Shown piece after piece: positions 11,655 to 24,199 of a stretch of 64,000 nt of DNA. The number at the start of each line of letters is the position of its first letter. Position 1 is the stretch's first letter. The position numbers and the translations under genes were made by a program. The notes below the pieces were generated by a model. That model did no database searches. It worked only from the letters and a program-made list of their open reading frames with translations, and had not been told where the DNA came from. The stretch comes from Undaria pinnatifida (Eukaryota; Sar; Phaeophyceae; Laminariales; Alariaceae): NCBI GenBank assembly GCA_012845835.1, contig JABAKD010000002.1, positions 24,532,518-24,596,517 on the forward strand, written 5' to 3'.

Positions 11655-12419
11655 CCGTTGCTGGTACTACTAGTATTTACTCCGAAGTATAAGATAGTGG
11701 TTTTTGGTGTTTCGCTGCGTATCGTATCATATATAGATGGTACTGCTGCTGTTTACAGTGCGTACATGGATGGGTCCACTCCGCCAATGGGAGATCATCG
11801 CCAATGATGGCCATCGCCATAATCAACCAATAATGGCGGGTGGTATTTCTCCCGTCAGAATATATGACACATGACACATGGCACGCAAAGACTACGAAAG
11901 GTGGACGATATGGGGCCCGTTGCAACGTTTCAAAAGCGTAGTATGATATAACACCAGGTACCAGGTATCCTGCACCGCACAAAACAGTTCTCCAGGTTAC
12001 TATACTTTTTCTGTCATTTTTTTGCTTTTTTTCGTCGTTCCCTTTTTTTTGCTTTTCTCCAACCAGCTCCGCTCCACCACTCGCTCGTTTTTTTGGCGAG
12101 CTGCTTTTTCATCTAATCGAGCCAGGCGTGTGTGCGCACAGCAGTTCCTGTGACCACGGACTTGATTATGCGAGTTAATATGAGAACAACAACAACAGCA
12201 GCAGCAGCAGCAGTTGTTCAACATCATCTGATATCAATAATTGAAAACATTAAAAATGTTTCGCTGCTAACTGCGAAAATTGTCCCACACTCAATTCCAA
12301 GTAATCTGTCCCCCAACAAGTATGGGTGGGCGCAGTTCTCGTATGATATAATACTTCTTTTTTTTTGCTGGTTCATTTTTTCTTGTCCTCCATTCTCCCG
12401 AGAGCTTTTTCAAAATATT

Positions 12420-12650
12420 ATAATGTACCACGCAGCTTGCAAAGTTGAGTTTCAACCATTCAATCGATCGTACTCACAGCTGACGTTTTTCAATATTTTA
12501 TAAGATACTTGTAAAGAAGGTTGAACGTATTTGTGGCTTTAAACCATAGATCTAAATTATTACGAAGTATAAAAATAAAAATACACTCCAGCTGTGAGAT
12601 CGAAGATTTTGTCGAAACTCATCTTTTTTGCAAGCTGTGTATGGTGAGCA
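12420..12650. repeat. Two family B modules in inverted orientation
   Basis: A reverse-oriented module (12420-12505, diverged) and a forward module (12562-12650) face each other with their AT-rich ends inward. The forward copy retains CAGCTGTGAGATCGAAG and TCGAAACTCATC. These may be the ends of two neighbouring elements or a foldback relic. Confidence 0.6.
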
Positions 12651-13335
12651 ACAAAATAGGTGTTGCTTCGATTATTGCCTATTATTATTTGGTGAAAAAG
12701 TTGCTTTAGTTGCGTAGTTGCTTTTAGTGTGTACCTGGTACATGCTAAAACCTCTACTACTTCGAAGTATATATACAACAGTATGGAAATTCGGTAGTAC
12801 CACACTAAAACCCATACGATAATGTAAGCACTCTACATCGCGAACACTTCTTGTTTGTACAGAGTCTACCAATGGACATTTTAAAAATTTTGTATGGGGT
12901 TTAGTGTACCATACTCAAATCCGTGTAGCTAAAATAAGCGAATGAATGAGCACGACTTTTGTTTTTAAATAAGCACGACACGGTTGCTTTAATTATGCTT
13001 GTAATTATAGTAGGCCAACCAACAAACTTGATTTTAAAATGCATATATTATTCGCACCTGGTACTTTGAAGTATTATGCTTGCTTTATAACCTACCAGTT
13101 AGTTGCTCACCAACACTAACCCTACCCCCGACCGACTGGGAAGTCTAGGATATTTTGAAGATGCAATGAGGAGTTAGTACATGATGCGAGTCGACGAGGG
13201 GAGAAATAGCTGGAGTCTTCTCACAATAATAAGGAAGGCACGTACCGTACGAGTAGTGGGATGGGGGAAGAGCCTGCTCAGCTGCTTATTACTAGTGACC
13301 CCGGATCTGGGTTACGTCTATAGTACTCCGGAGTA

Positions 13336-13836
13336 TGTTGTAAGTAAGGCTTAGTTTTGGGTAATGTTATAAGGCTTAATTTGGTTAGCTATCGGTTAAC
13401 CTTTTGCAAGTGGTCAAACGGACTAATACCGCACTAATTACCTTAACAAATAGCGTCGTCGACAGACCATGGGTTTTTTGGGTCGTGGGTTCAAATCCCA
13501 CCATGCATGGTAATACCTGGTACACTTTTTCAGACTTTCCTCATGTCGAACTTGAAAAACACTCTCCGGTCACCCCAGGAAATGAAACGGCTTCGATATT
13601 GAAAGGTCCGCCCGTATATCCGGCCGACCTGCTATCCCGCCGTTTCAGGGGGGGAGAGTGTTATGAGGCTCAGTTTGGGTCAGCTATCGGTTAACCTTTT
13701 GCAAGTGATCAAACGGACAAATACCCCACTATTAATAACTACCTTAACAGTAAGCCATTGTTGGTTAACCTTTTGCAAGTGGTCAAACGGACTAATGCCC
13801 CACTAATTACCTTCACAAATGGCGTCGTCGGCAGGA
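13336..13836 (+). mobile_element. LTR of a second TRIM-like copy, split by the insertion
   Basis: TGTTGTAAG..TTTTGGGTAA (13336-13364) and GCCATTG..CCTTCACA (13754-13817) join into one LTR of the same family once the element at 13365-13749 and one GTAA are removed. After it comes an intact TGGCGTCGTCGGCAGGA (13820-13836). Beyond this the sequence no longer matches the family interior, so only this LTR and the binding site survive. Confidence 0.7.
13365..13749 (+). mobile_element. TRIM-like LTR element with tRNA-like interior
   Basis: Direct repeats at 13365-13448 (84 bp) and 13659-13749 (91 bp) both begin TGTTAT and end TTAACA, as LTRs do (TG..CA). The 210-bp interior begins two bases after the left LTR with a degenerate form of TGGCGTCGTCGGCAGGA, in primer-binding-site position. 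It continues with tRNA-like sequence (GTGGGTTCAAATCCCACC, a T-arm and box B) and ends in a G-rich purine tract (AGGGGGGGAGAG) touching the right LTR. The 4-bp sequence GTAA flanks both sides (13361-13364, 13750-13753) as a target-site duplication. No coding capacity; mobilisation would need another element's enzymes. Confidence 0.75.
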
Positions 13837-14448
13837 CACACATATCATAGGGAGGGAGAAGGAGAAAGAAAAGTGCGAAGATACTACACAAGGGATGAGC
13901 AAGAAAACAACATATATATGTCTATGGAATGGTAGTCCCCCGCAGGAGGTACATAGATCCCTTTACTTGAATGGAAGTGTGGAGACACACCGAGGTGGGT
14001 TGTACGCGTAACCGCGCGCTCAAGAGGATAACCACGGAGTGCCCCCCCCGAGGATGGCCTTGGAGGGATTTTATAGTGACAACGAGGCGGTACGATCATG
14101 GGTATAGGACCTGGTATCCACAAATAATTAAAATATATTCCGGAGTAATAAATATAGACTAGTGTTGGGACTTTTCTTTCAACCATTTGGTCGAAGCTCG
14201 GCCAAGTCGCGAACGCTAGCCACTACAACACCAGTATATAATAATAAGGGACCCCTTGTGGGGTGCCGGTATATATATGTGCACACTAGAGGGAAACACC
14301 CGACACTACTATAGCGGCAACTGGCGCTACTCCGCATGCTGACGCTTCTGGTTGTTCCCATCTGTGACAAGCGATTCCGGTCACTATTATATACCTGGTA
14401 GTCTATAGGGGGCAACCGGCACTACTACCCGATCCGCAGTATGGGGGG

Positions 14449-14453
14449 ACTTT

Positions 14454-14519
<66 letters not shown>

Positions 14520-14578
14520 AATAAATGTCAGTTACTACTGCTGACTGGAGGCGTCGTACACGTTTTACGACCTGGTCC

Positions 14579-14626
<48 letters not shown>
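14449..14626. repeat. (ACT)n and (AGT)n facing microsatellites
   Basis: About 24 ACT units (14449-14519) are followed, after 58 bp, by about 16 AGT units (14578-14626). AGT is the reverse complement of ACT, so the two arrays can pair into a long hairpin of roughly 48 bp. Confidence 0.9.
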
Positions 14627-14627
<1 letters not shown>

Positions 14628-16119
14628 CTTATCTCACGCTCTCGCGCTTGCTTGCGCTTTCAGCGAATGACAGCGATCGATGTGGTTTTAGCCAGCAGGG
14701 ACACTGAATGTATCGGCTACTTAAACTGCTTGAGCACTGAATGAAGTATATACTGCTCCAGAGCAGCGAACGAGAGATGATTAGGTCTTGGTCTAAAGAA
14801 ACAAACAAACCGACAGAAATCGCTGTTTCGGTTTTGATCGGTCTTTTCACACAACAAGGAAGACAGGGCAGTGGGCGTGCGGTGCGTGTGTGCGTGTATT
14901 CCACATGCCACAATGTATGCACACGCGTGTGGCATACAAACCCCGCCCTCAAAAACAATTAATTGCCCTCTGGGCTTTTTCAGGCAGCATGTGCACGGTA
15001 TTTACGACAACCACTCAGAATAGATGGAAGGGCATGCGTTGCATCACCCCCCCCCCCTCCCCGGCCAAAAAAAGTTGAACCATGCATGCGTACATGCCTA
15101 TATGCGTATTGCGTGCGCGCCATCTTGATTATTACCCTCCGCTTATTCACACACCATACATCGTATGTAAGTACGGCAACCACACACAGAGGATACATGG
15201 ATGCATGCAATGCATGCGTAGCATCGCCCCCCCCCCCCCCCCCTCCCGCTAAGAAGATTTACCCTCAAGATCTCGGGAAGCCACTCAACAACCAAAACCG
15301 TGCCATACCATGAATAGCACATCCAGAGACAGACGTTGGTACAGTGGTACGATGCCTCGGTGTGGGCGCTGTGTAGGCGAATGTATGGGGGTGGAGAAAA
15401 TAGCTCTAACTATAGCGCTGCACATTGTCGGGCTGGCAAATGAAATGTTATGCAACAATATAACAATAGATTGATGTGAAAAAGACACGATCCTGAGGAA
15501 TTACTGTACGAAATGATGCCAAGCTGCTACCCTTCCGCTTCTGAGCTACGAAAAAAGTGAGTAACACCGAGGACACCCACTTGGTCGACCTGTTGGGAGA
15601 TACGTTGTCTCTCACCCCTATACTGTATATATAGCAACTTATTTAACACAGTACACATGTAAAACGCATAATAGTACAACGCACCTGCCTGCCTGCCTGC
15701 CTGCCAGTGCCTGACTGCTTTTTTTTGTGTTAATCCTGAAGTGGTATTTCGCGGCAATCCTACATTCATTCATATACCTTCTATTGCTACTATTAATACT
15801 ACTGCTTGCTGTAGTAGTGCTCAGTATAGACTAGTGTAACCACAAAAAGGGGCTCTGTAGCACCTGACAGTAAAAATAGACAGTACTTTTGGTAGTCTAC
15901 AACGTCTGAATGATTCAACTCTGCTTCCTCCATGCTTTCGTCCCCAAAACGCTATACCAGGTATGTATGTAGTAGTGTGGACCCGTGTGGTGCAGAGATC
16001 ATCACCATGCATGCACGATTGGTGTGTCACAGTACTCGTAGCGAGTACGGAGTTATCAGGTTGTACAGTACAGGCCCGCCAATAAGAAAGTGTCCAATGA
16101 GAAAAATAAGAGAATAATA

Positions 16120-16190
16120 ACAATTAGAGAACAATTAGAACAATAAGAACAATAAGAACAATAAGAACAATAAGAACAATAAGAACATTA
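16120..16190. repeat. AACAATAAG tandem repeat (9 bp)
   Basis: About seven head-to-tail copies, the outer ones slightly changed. Simple AT-rich array. Confidence 0.85.
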
Positions 16191-17117
16191 TAAGGAAAAA
16201 CTGATGCTTACTTTGGGGCGGACGCGAGCTAACTAAGAAAATTAAAATTGGACTAAGAAATCGTGCTCAGCGGCGAGCGCTACACAAAATCTTACATAAA
16301 AAGCCTACTATGCTCTAGGTTGTTTTATAGGGTGGTGTCAGAATAATAATCTGAGGGAGGCTCACCCCAAATAGGAATATATCAATATATTCTCCTCGTT
16401 GGCGGGTCCATAGTGTCGGTCAGCTGATTGTAATGGGGGTCGAAGAATATTCGATCGGAGTGCTCCAACAAATATGACCAAATCCTCACTACCAGGGGTG
16501 TTCTATAAAACTATTTTAAATACGTCTGTTATTCCTTCGACGTATATCATGTTCTCTCCGCCCGCCCGCCTGACTCGAAGCTCGCCTACTCTGTGCTGGC
16601 CCTTAAAAAGTAAATCCAATCCCCTTCGGGGTCAAGGGGTCATCAGGCCTCAATCCATCGATCGTCACGAAGAAAACGGTTCAAACCTCTGCTATAAAAT
16701 ACCAGTGCCTGGTATACCTGCTTCGTTGTTGGCATATTGATGAGCAAATGTTAAGATACGGTCTGGACCACCTATAACCTTACACTACAAACCAAATGAA
16801 TAATATTCAAGTTGAGTTTCATTTATTCAATCGGTCGTACTCACAGCTGAATTTTTTCAATTTTTATAAAATACCTGGTACATTATTATGGGTGATTACT
16901 GGTCATATTTCCCCCACCACTACTTTCTTCGTGCGGGTATCTTATCCACCCTCGATGTCCGCTTTCTTGTATCTTTGACATTTTCCATAGTAAATTAATT
17001 CGTAGTAGTGTGTACCGCAGAGACTAGAGGTTAAAATCGCACATTAATCATCAAATCGCACATCCGACAAAATTCCATGATATACAAGAGGTGCATGCGG
17101 CTTAAATCACTAAGTAC

Positions 17118-17504
17118 TGTTACAGTTAAGGTATTAGTGGGGTATTAGTCCGTTTGACCACTTGCAAAAGGTTAACCTATAGCTTACCCAAACTAAGCCT
17201 TATAACACTCTCCCACCCCTGAAACGGCAGGATAGCAGGTCGGCCGGATATACGGGCGGACCTATCAATATCCAAGCGCTTTCATTTCCTACGCATACCG
17301 AGATTATTTTTCAAGTTCGACATGGGGAAAGTCTGAAAAGTTTATTATGGTGGATGAGGGACTCGAACCCACGACCCAAAAAACCCATGGTCCTGCCGAC
17401 GACGCCATTTGTTAATAAGGTATTAGTGCAGGGTATTAGTCCGTTTGACCGCTTGCAAAAGGTTGACCAATACTCGAAGCTTACCCAAACTAAGTCTTAT
17501 AACA
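17118..17504 (-). mobile_element. TRIM-like element, second full copy
   Basis: On the minus strand the 5' LTR is 17410-17504 and the 3' LTR about 17118-17217. The binding-site sequence TGGCGTCGTCGGCAGGA is exact at 17391-17407, two bases from the LTR. The tRNA-like block (GTGGGTTCGAGTCCC) follows. A purine tract, AGGGGTGGGAGAG, abuts the 3' LTR. The interior is clearly homologous to that of 13449-13658. The 3' LTR end is a little longer than in other copies and no clean target duplication was seen (GTAC against CTAC). Confidence 0.7.
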
Positions 17505-18837
17505 CTACCAAGCCGTCTACAATAATATACGTATATATATGCCATCAGACAGAGAGTAGTGTAAACGCAAGAGTGATTCCACGATGATGTAACCGTAGCC
17601 CCCCCAAAAAAATCCAGCGATTTTCTTTAACGAACGTTTCATGGCTGCTCGACACGAGGAAGCGTGCTATTAGAAAAAAGACTCATCCCACGGTAGGGGT
17701 AGCAGTTGTATGATTGCGCCAAATAGTCCCTGGGCGATTGAGTTCCTTATGTGAGGAACCGCCGGTCAACGAAGTAATTTCACGAGTAGTACATCATCTA
17801 TGTATTTTAGTCACCAAAAGGCGTAAGAGCTTGGTCGGGTTGTGCGAACGAATGCCTCGAAGTCATTTTTCGGGTGATATATTGAGTTCCTCATATATAT
17901 ACTGGACGTTCTGCTGCAAGCCTACCGCGGGATGGCTCAAAAGCCTCCATAAACACATGTGTTATTGTTTGCGAAGAGCTATCGAACGATGACGTCGGGG
18001 TGGCAAAGAAAGGGGCACCGTATCTCAGGAGGACCTGGTGCGGCCGGGAGCTGGTTGCAAAACCCACCGATTACGTTATTTTTGAGGGAAAGTTGGGGGG
18101 GCTACTACCACCGTAGAACAACTCACAACCAACCCACAACCTACTCGTACATACAGTCCAAAGCATTATTCATAACACTTAATGAGTATTTAGTAGATAC
18201 CACTGCATTATGGTGCGATCATTCGAAATCATATCAGGCACTGCTGCTGCTTTATGGAAGAATATTTTACATCGGAACGGCATGTACGCTATATTGTCGG
18301 AGGGCAAAAAATAATACTCGGAGTAATAGGTAGGGTCTCACCAAATAATAAATGGAACGTTCAACGACTGAATGAACGTCGATATATCTATCATATTCTC
18401 AAAACAATGTACGATATTCATACGACGTGGTACTTGCTGGTATTTACGAGTTGTTGTACCTGATAAGAAACATACAGTCCCAAGCACTATTAATAACGCT
18501 TGATAATTTATTTAAAAGTCTCACACCAGGGGACGTTCAATGGCTGAATGAACGTCGATCTCTCATAATCTCGAAACTATGTACATCCATACGACGTCGT
18601 ACTTGCTGATATTTACGAGTTGTTGCACCTGATAAGAAGCATAATAAGTACGTACGAAATATGATACCCTTGCAGCACTTACTTGCAAGGATGTGTGACT
18701 TTTGGTCGAATTTCCTATATTGTTCGCGGCTGAAGCGTACTTGTACTTTTCTCATTTTTCCTACATACCCTACCGGTATCTCTATCTATGTGTATACCTA
18801 CTGCTACTACTGGTACGTGATAAAAACCATATATTAT

Positions 18838-19905
18838 AAAAATAAAATACACTCCTCCAGCTGTGAGATCGAAGATTTTGTCGAAACTCATCTTTGCAAG
18901 CTGTGTGTGATACTCCGATAGCGCGTATTACGGGTTGTGTGTCCTCGTTATTAAGGGTATAGGTCGGCGACTCCCCTTGCAACTACAGCAGTGTAGCTAT
19001 CAGTGTCAACAGGGTGAGGTTAGTCAGTCTGTGTGCGGAAACTATAAAACCCGTCTTTGAGGGGAACAAAATCTGACAGCTGTGGAAGGAAATGCATCAG
19101 TTTATCAAGTGAATCCTGTAAGTCGAATAACCGCTGAAATATATATGTAACATGAATGCTAAAAAAAATGCCATCATCAGTTCCAGCCGCGTTTTAGTGG
19201 TGGTAGTTGGCTGTATTTCGACAAGAAACGAACTGTTATCAGTGTGGTCGGTACTTACAAGTATTAATAGCTAACATACGACAGCGCCGTGTGTGAGGCG
19301 TTTGATGTGTTTGATGCTATACCCCGGGGGGGGCACGGGTAAATTGAAATGAGCACGTTCCGGTGCTGACTGACCTTTCTTGCATAGCCACTAACTATTT
19401 CATCATGGTATGTGTAACACAGGAGGTGTATATCTTGCGGTGTTGATATGGGCTTTGGGTCAACCTTTCACACGAAACAAGAAACAAAAAAACGTGCACC
19501 TGTATGTACGATTTTAATATGTTCTTCCTGGTAATATTAAATGTTAGAAGTAATTTTATGTTCACCACCACCACAAGAAAATAAAAAGAATGTCCACCTA
19601 TTATTAATATTAATAGTGCCAAGCGGGCCCAAAGGGGGGCGCGGGGTTGTCGGTGTTGGGAAGCGCACTCCTCACCATCATGGTTTATTATGGTGTCTTT
19701 ATTCGTTTTTCCGCTGGCAGCTCTCAGCCCGGACACGAGAGGCAGGCAATTATAATATGATACCATTTTGCCGACCTATATATCCTCAATGAGGACACAC
19801 ACCCAGTAATACGCGCTATCGGAGTATCACACACAGCTTGCAAAGATGAGTTTCGACAAATTGATTTTATTATTCGATCTCACAGCTGAAATAAATGTGT
19901 TTCAA
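18838..19905. mobile_element. Family B element with about 115-bp inverted ends
   Basis: The module at 18838-18955 recurs in reverse complement at 19789-19905. Shared blocks are CAGCTGTGAG, TCGAAACTCATC, GCAAGCTGTGTGTGATACTC and GGGT..GTGTGTCCTC. The 0.83-kb interior has no transposase-like frame. It is best read as a non-autonomous DNA element or a chance pairing of two opposed copies. Target duplication was not established. Confidence 0.5.
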
Positions 19906-20900
19906 GTTTTATTCAAGTATCATACCAAGCATGATATGATACCATGATAACCACAGAAGAACTGAGACCGACGTAGGGAGTATCCGGCTTGGAGCACCAC
20001 CGTCACCTACATTCTTGCGCGACTACGATGATGGCCTTGACGTGACAGGCTCCAGAGGCCATCAGACCACTATGACATGAGATCACACCCATTATCTCCT
20101 GATTTCACCTCAAATATATAGACTGCGTATCAATCTGCCTATCGCACTCTATAAAACACTAGCCCACCCTGAACAGTCGCAGATACCGATCACACGACAA
20201 TTAGAGGATGTCAACAAAGCATCCAGTAAGTGGAACCTGCGTCGAAGATGCGGAATTCGAAACAAAGGAAAATGATGATTTAGAACCTCCCACACCTCGT
20301 CGTGATGAGGCTAAGACGGCTCTTTGCAAGAGTTAGAACCCGGCGATGGGGCTCACAAAACAAACTTGGTAGCTCGAGATCGGGTATTGCACTTAATGTC
20401 TAGCAGTAGCAATCGGTCCACGAAACCCCATATATAAACCTGTTAAAAATACTTATTGGTGTACATATCGACAAACAAAAAAAAAAAACTCGCAGCAAAA
20501 CAAAAACATTCCAAACCCAAAAGCTCGCCTTCGGAAGAAGGGGATAGCACCGGGAGAGCTTCTTCAGGAGGGTCCGCAAGCCAAAGGTTAACAAGTCGGT
20601 TGACGACGCCATATTTCAAGGAGCGTCCCAGTAGGGGACGCAGGGTTGTCGGTGTTGGGATACGCTCCCCCACCATGGTCCATGGTGTATTTGCTAATTT
20701 CTCCGTTGGCAACTCACAGCCCGGACGCAAGGCAGGCAGTATAATATTGTTTACCATGGTACACTACAGAACTGACACCACCGTAGGGGATGCCCGGCCT
20801 GGAGCATCACCGTCGCCTACATTGTTCCTGTCCGACTATGAGTATGGTCTTGACGTGGTAAGCTCCAGAAGCCAGATCAGACGACTACTTGGGGCATGGT
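19635..20900. repeat. Repeat family C, two direct copies
   Basis: Segments at about 19635-20080 and 20630-20885 share GGTTGTCGGTGTTGGGA, CTCACAGCCCGGAC, GAGCA(C/T)CACCGTC and TGACGTG(A/G). The second lies in an open frame (20456-20992, +) with no recognisable domain. The frame is interrupted in the first copy, so it is treated as repeat DNA. Confidence 0.55.
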
Positions 20901-20949
20901 TTCACATAATCCATGTCCTGATCCACCTCAACTCTTTAGATAATCCATC

Positions 20950-21610
20950 TACGTATGTATATTATAAAAATAAAAATACACTCCAGCTGTGAGATCGAAT
21001 GTTGTGTCGAAACTCATATTTGCAAGCTGTGTGTGATACTCCGATCGCGCGTATTACGGGTTGTGTGTCCTCATTAAGGATATAGGTCGGCGACTCCCCT
21101 TGCAACTACAATGTAGCTATCAGGGTCAACATGGTGTTTTAGTCAGTCTGTGCGCGGAAACTATAAAACCCATTTTTGAGGGGGACAAAATCTGACAGCT
21201 GTGAAAGGAAATGCATCAGTTTATCAAGTGTATCCTGTAAGTCGAACAACCGGTGAGGGGAGGGCGGAGTTTTTTAAGGATGTGGGGGCCTGGTTTTGAT
21301 CAAAAGGAAGCGAGGGGGGGGGGAGGGGGAAGGCGGGGGGAGTTTTTAAGGACGTGGGGGCCTGGTTTTGATCAAAAGAAAGCGGGGGTGGGGGACGGGT
21401 GGGGCAGCTCAATTTGTGCGTGGAAACTATAAACCCTTCAAGGGGGTAAATGTGGCGGTTTTGGGAAGAATGCACCAGTTTATCATGGGGGGGAGGGCGG
21501 GGCAGCTCAATCTATGCGTGGAAACTATACATCCTTTAAGGGGATAATTGTGACGGTTTTGGAAAGAATGTACCAGTTTATCATGTTTATCCTGTTAGTC
21601 GTACAACCAG
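20950..21610 (+). repeat. Family B copy with triplicated 3' module
   Basis: A forward family B module begins at 20950. Its 3' part, GTGCG(C/T)GGAAACTATAAA..CAGTTTATCA, occurs three times (about 21140-21260, 21405-21490, 21500-21610) separated by G-rich DNA. A 71-bp unit with CCTGGTTTTGATCAAAAG is also repeated twice (21290, 21361). Confidence 0.65.
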
Positions 21611-22939
21611 TGAGTAGAGGGCGGGGTGTTCGAGGGGGTGGGGTGGGGGGGTGGGGAGGTAGGGTGGGGGAGAGGGGGGGGAGGTGGGGGGATGGGGGGC
21701 GAAAGGGCTTTAGGTCGCATATATGTAGGGGTTTGCTATACGAGTGGTGTATATATCGCACACTGCTGTACCACAAGCCCGCGGCTGGTTAGTATGGTGT
21801 ATGGGTAATAATAACCAGATGTAAAATATCAAAAATAATTGTCTGGGGTCTTTCCTTTTGGCGGCGGGTGCACATTATTATTGTGTTTTTTTAACCATTG
21901 CACCCCAGTGACGTCAGCAGGGGGCATCCCGACCGGTATTTCGTGTGGGTTAGGGTTTGGGCTAAGATAAGGGTTAGTTCCACCCATGGTGATAAGCACA
22001 ATAATGTAGGACACCCAATTTTAAGCTGGACATTATTAATTGTTGTCTCGGGGGGCTAATGAAAGAGCTGAAATACTCGTATCATACAACGATAATAATG
22101 CGGGTCTTTGGTCGATGCTTCGTTGGAATTGCTTCGGGGGCGGGGCGGAGGTCTTGGTTGTTGTTAGATGGGTGATGAAATGCAGGGAGGGGGATGTTGT
22201 TTTTTGGGGGGATTTTTAGGGTTAATGCAGTGGCTTAGTTTATTACTACTCTTTTTTTTGCCATCCGACAATGTAGCGTAGATGTCGTTCCGCTAGTCTC
22301 GAGGATTCGAGTTGTTATCTGGATCGGCTTCCTTCGCGTAGCCTCCGAGAGATATCCTTCGACCAATCATATGAATATGATGAGTATGCAACTGCTGCCT
22401 GCCGTGATGTTGCATCGAAGTACTCCCTGCAATTTAATTGCCGGGTGAATGCCAACGAAGACAAATTATGTGGTTTCATACGCAAATTTACGCGTTTGGG
22501 TTCTTTGTGAGCGTTCTTCTTCCTAGTGGCTAGAGGCGGGGAGATCGAGACTCCTTGAGTCAAACACCGTCGGAGAGGGGGGGAGGGGGCTGTGGTAAAA
22601 ACCATCACTAAAAAAGATATTGCAATCCATTACTAATAAAATATTACTAGTACATAATATTTAGTACATACCAGGCACTGGTGATGGTAGTACGTACCGG
22701 GTACTCGTGATGTCTTTGATGTGATCATATTTAGCCTTTCGCCCGGTTTCGTCCGCAACGAAAACGCCGCCACAAAGAGGAACATACATAACACCCCTGG
22801 CAGATATTATTACAAACGACGACGCACGTGGTAGAAGGAGTAGCATTAAGGAATCTTTGGTTCCTGTTTTTTTACGTGAAGTAAACAAAACACACTAACC
22901 AGCCACCGACAATGTCGAGACAGCCAGATAGAGCGCTTT

Positions 22940-23110
22940 CTTCTGCAGGGGGGGCGGGGTATTTTTCTGTATTAAGAGTGTGTGGGGGGTAATTTTTACC
23001 CATACGAGGGGGGGGCGGGGGGGGGAGGGCGGGGGGGGGGGGGGGCGGGGGGGAGATTTTACCTCTTCATGTCGGGGGGGGGGTATTTTATCTGGCGTTG
23101 GGGGGTGGGC
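22940..23110. repeat. G-rich tract
   Basis: Long G-runs interrupted by single C, A or T, with GGGTATTTT/GGTAATTTTTAC spacers. No gene; potential quadruplex-forming DNA. Some blocks may be C-tails of minus-strand LINE ends. Confidence 0.8.
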
Positions 23111-23224
23111 GGTGGTGCACCTATTTGTAGGGGGAGGTAATCACATATCATGCACGGCATCACCGACCTTCGCACCCCTGCACTAACGGGACTGAGCGCG
23201 TCGTAGGGGCTGGGGTGGGAGGTG

Positions 23225-23345
23225 CAACCATGTCACAATGGATGGCCGGAATCCTGAGGACCATAGACCCGGGCGGGGAAAATTACGTATTCACGTTATA
23301 CGGGGAGGGGGGGGTAATTATTTCATGCACGTGTCCGTAGTCGTA
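23225..23345 (-). mobile_element. LINE-like 3' end with C-tail (diverged)
   Basis: On the minus strand, TACGACTACGGACACGTGCATGAAAT..TTACCCCCCCC resembles the ends at 46.5 and 48.4 kb. It is short and diverged. Confidence 0.4.
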
Positions 23346-24199
23346 TTTGACGCATTAATACATTTCGGGGCGGGGTAGCATTACCTGTTGATAGGGGAGG
23401 GGGAGGGTTGCCTACTAATACTAGCCTGTTTACTTGAAAGGAGAACTAGAACACAAGAAAACAAATGGTGAACACCGCCCATCAATACTCCTGACCAAAA
23501 CCCACTTACTTGCTCTATGCATGCACACACACGTGCTAAAATATGAGCCGTTGTTTACGAATGCCACTCACGGCTTCTGTCATGCATATGCGATAATCGA
23601 CCCGATGTGCCAGGTATGGAAGTAGAGGGACGATGCCGTCCCAGTCCCTCGTAAGGTACGAGGGAATACCAAACTGTCGTAAGGCGGGCTAATCTGACCG
23701 CCTGCCACCCACAAACAAATGTCCCGCCCCCACGTACCAATCCTAATATTTTTCTATTGTATGAGTATCCCGGTTTTGCGGTATCCCACGTGCGCGTATG
23801 CGGGGGCATTGTAGGGGATAGTATGGAGATGTCCCCTCGAACAGGCGTTTTGGTTAATCTGTGTGCCTCTGTGCGAGCATATTATCTCCCTTGGTGTTCT
23901 CGAGTTTTGCCCCCTTGCTGTTCAGAAGACATACATGATGATTGTATGACGTTGTTATGCGGGCGAGACGAGCGATTTAATGCATCAAGAACGTGTGAGT
24001 GTGAATTCAACTATTAATATCAACTCCAAGACAGGCAGTCTGCACCTATTCCGGAGGGGAAGAGGTCGATTAATCCCTACCAGAGATACAGGTTAACTAT
24101 ATATATACGATGTTTCGTGACGGCCAAGAATGATTGGGAAATCTGATCTGAAGTCTTTGTTATTCTTCTGAGCCTCAGGTTAGGATGCGTTCAACCCCG

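Noticed and set aside
13449-13510. Functional tRNA gene
   Set aside because: A T-arm and box B are present, but no 5' acceptor strand pairs with the 3' end; it is part of the TRIM-like element.
20456-20992. 178-codon plus-strand frame
   Set aside because: Lies across repeat family C; the related copy at 19.6 kb does not keep the frame, so it is repeat sequence.
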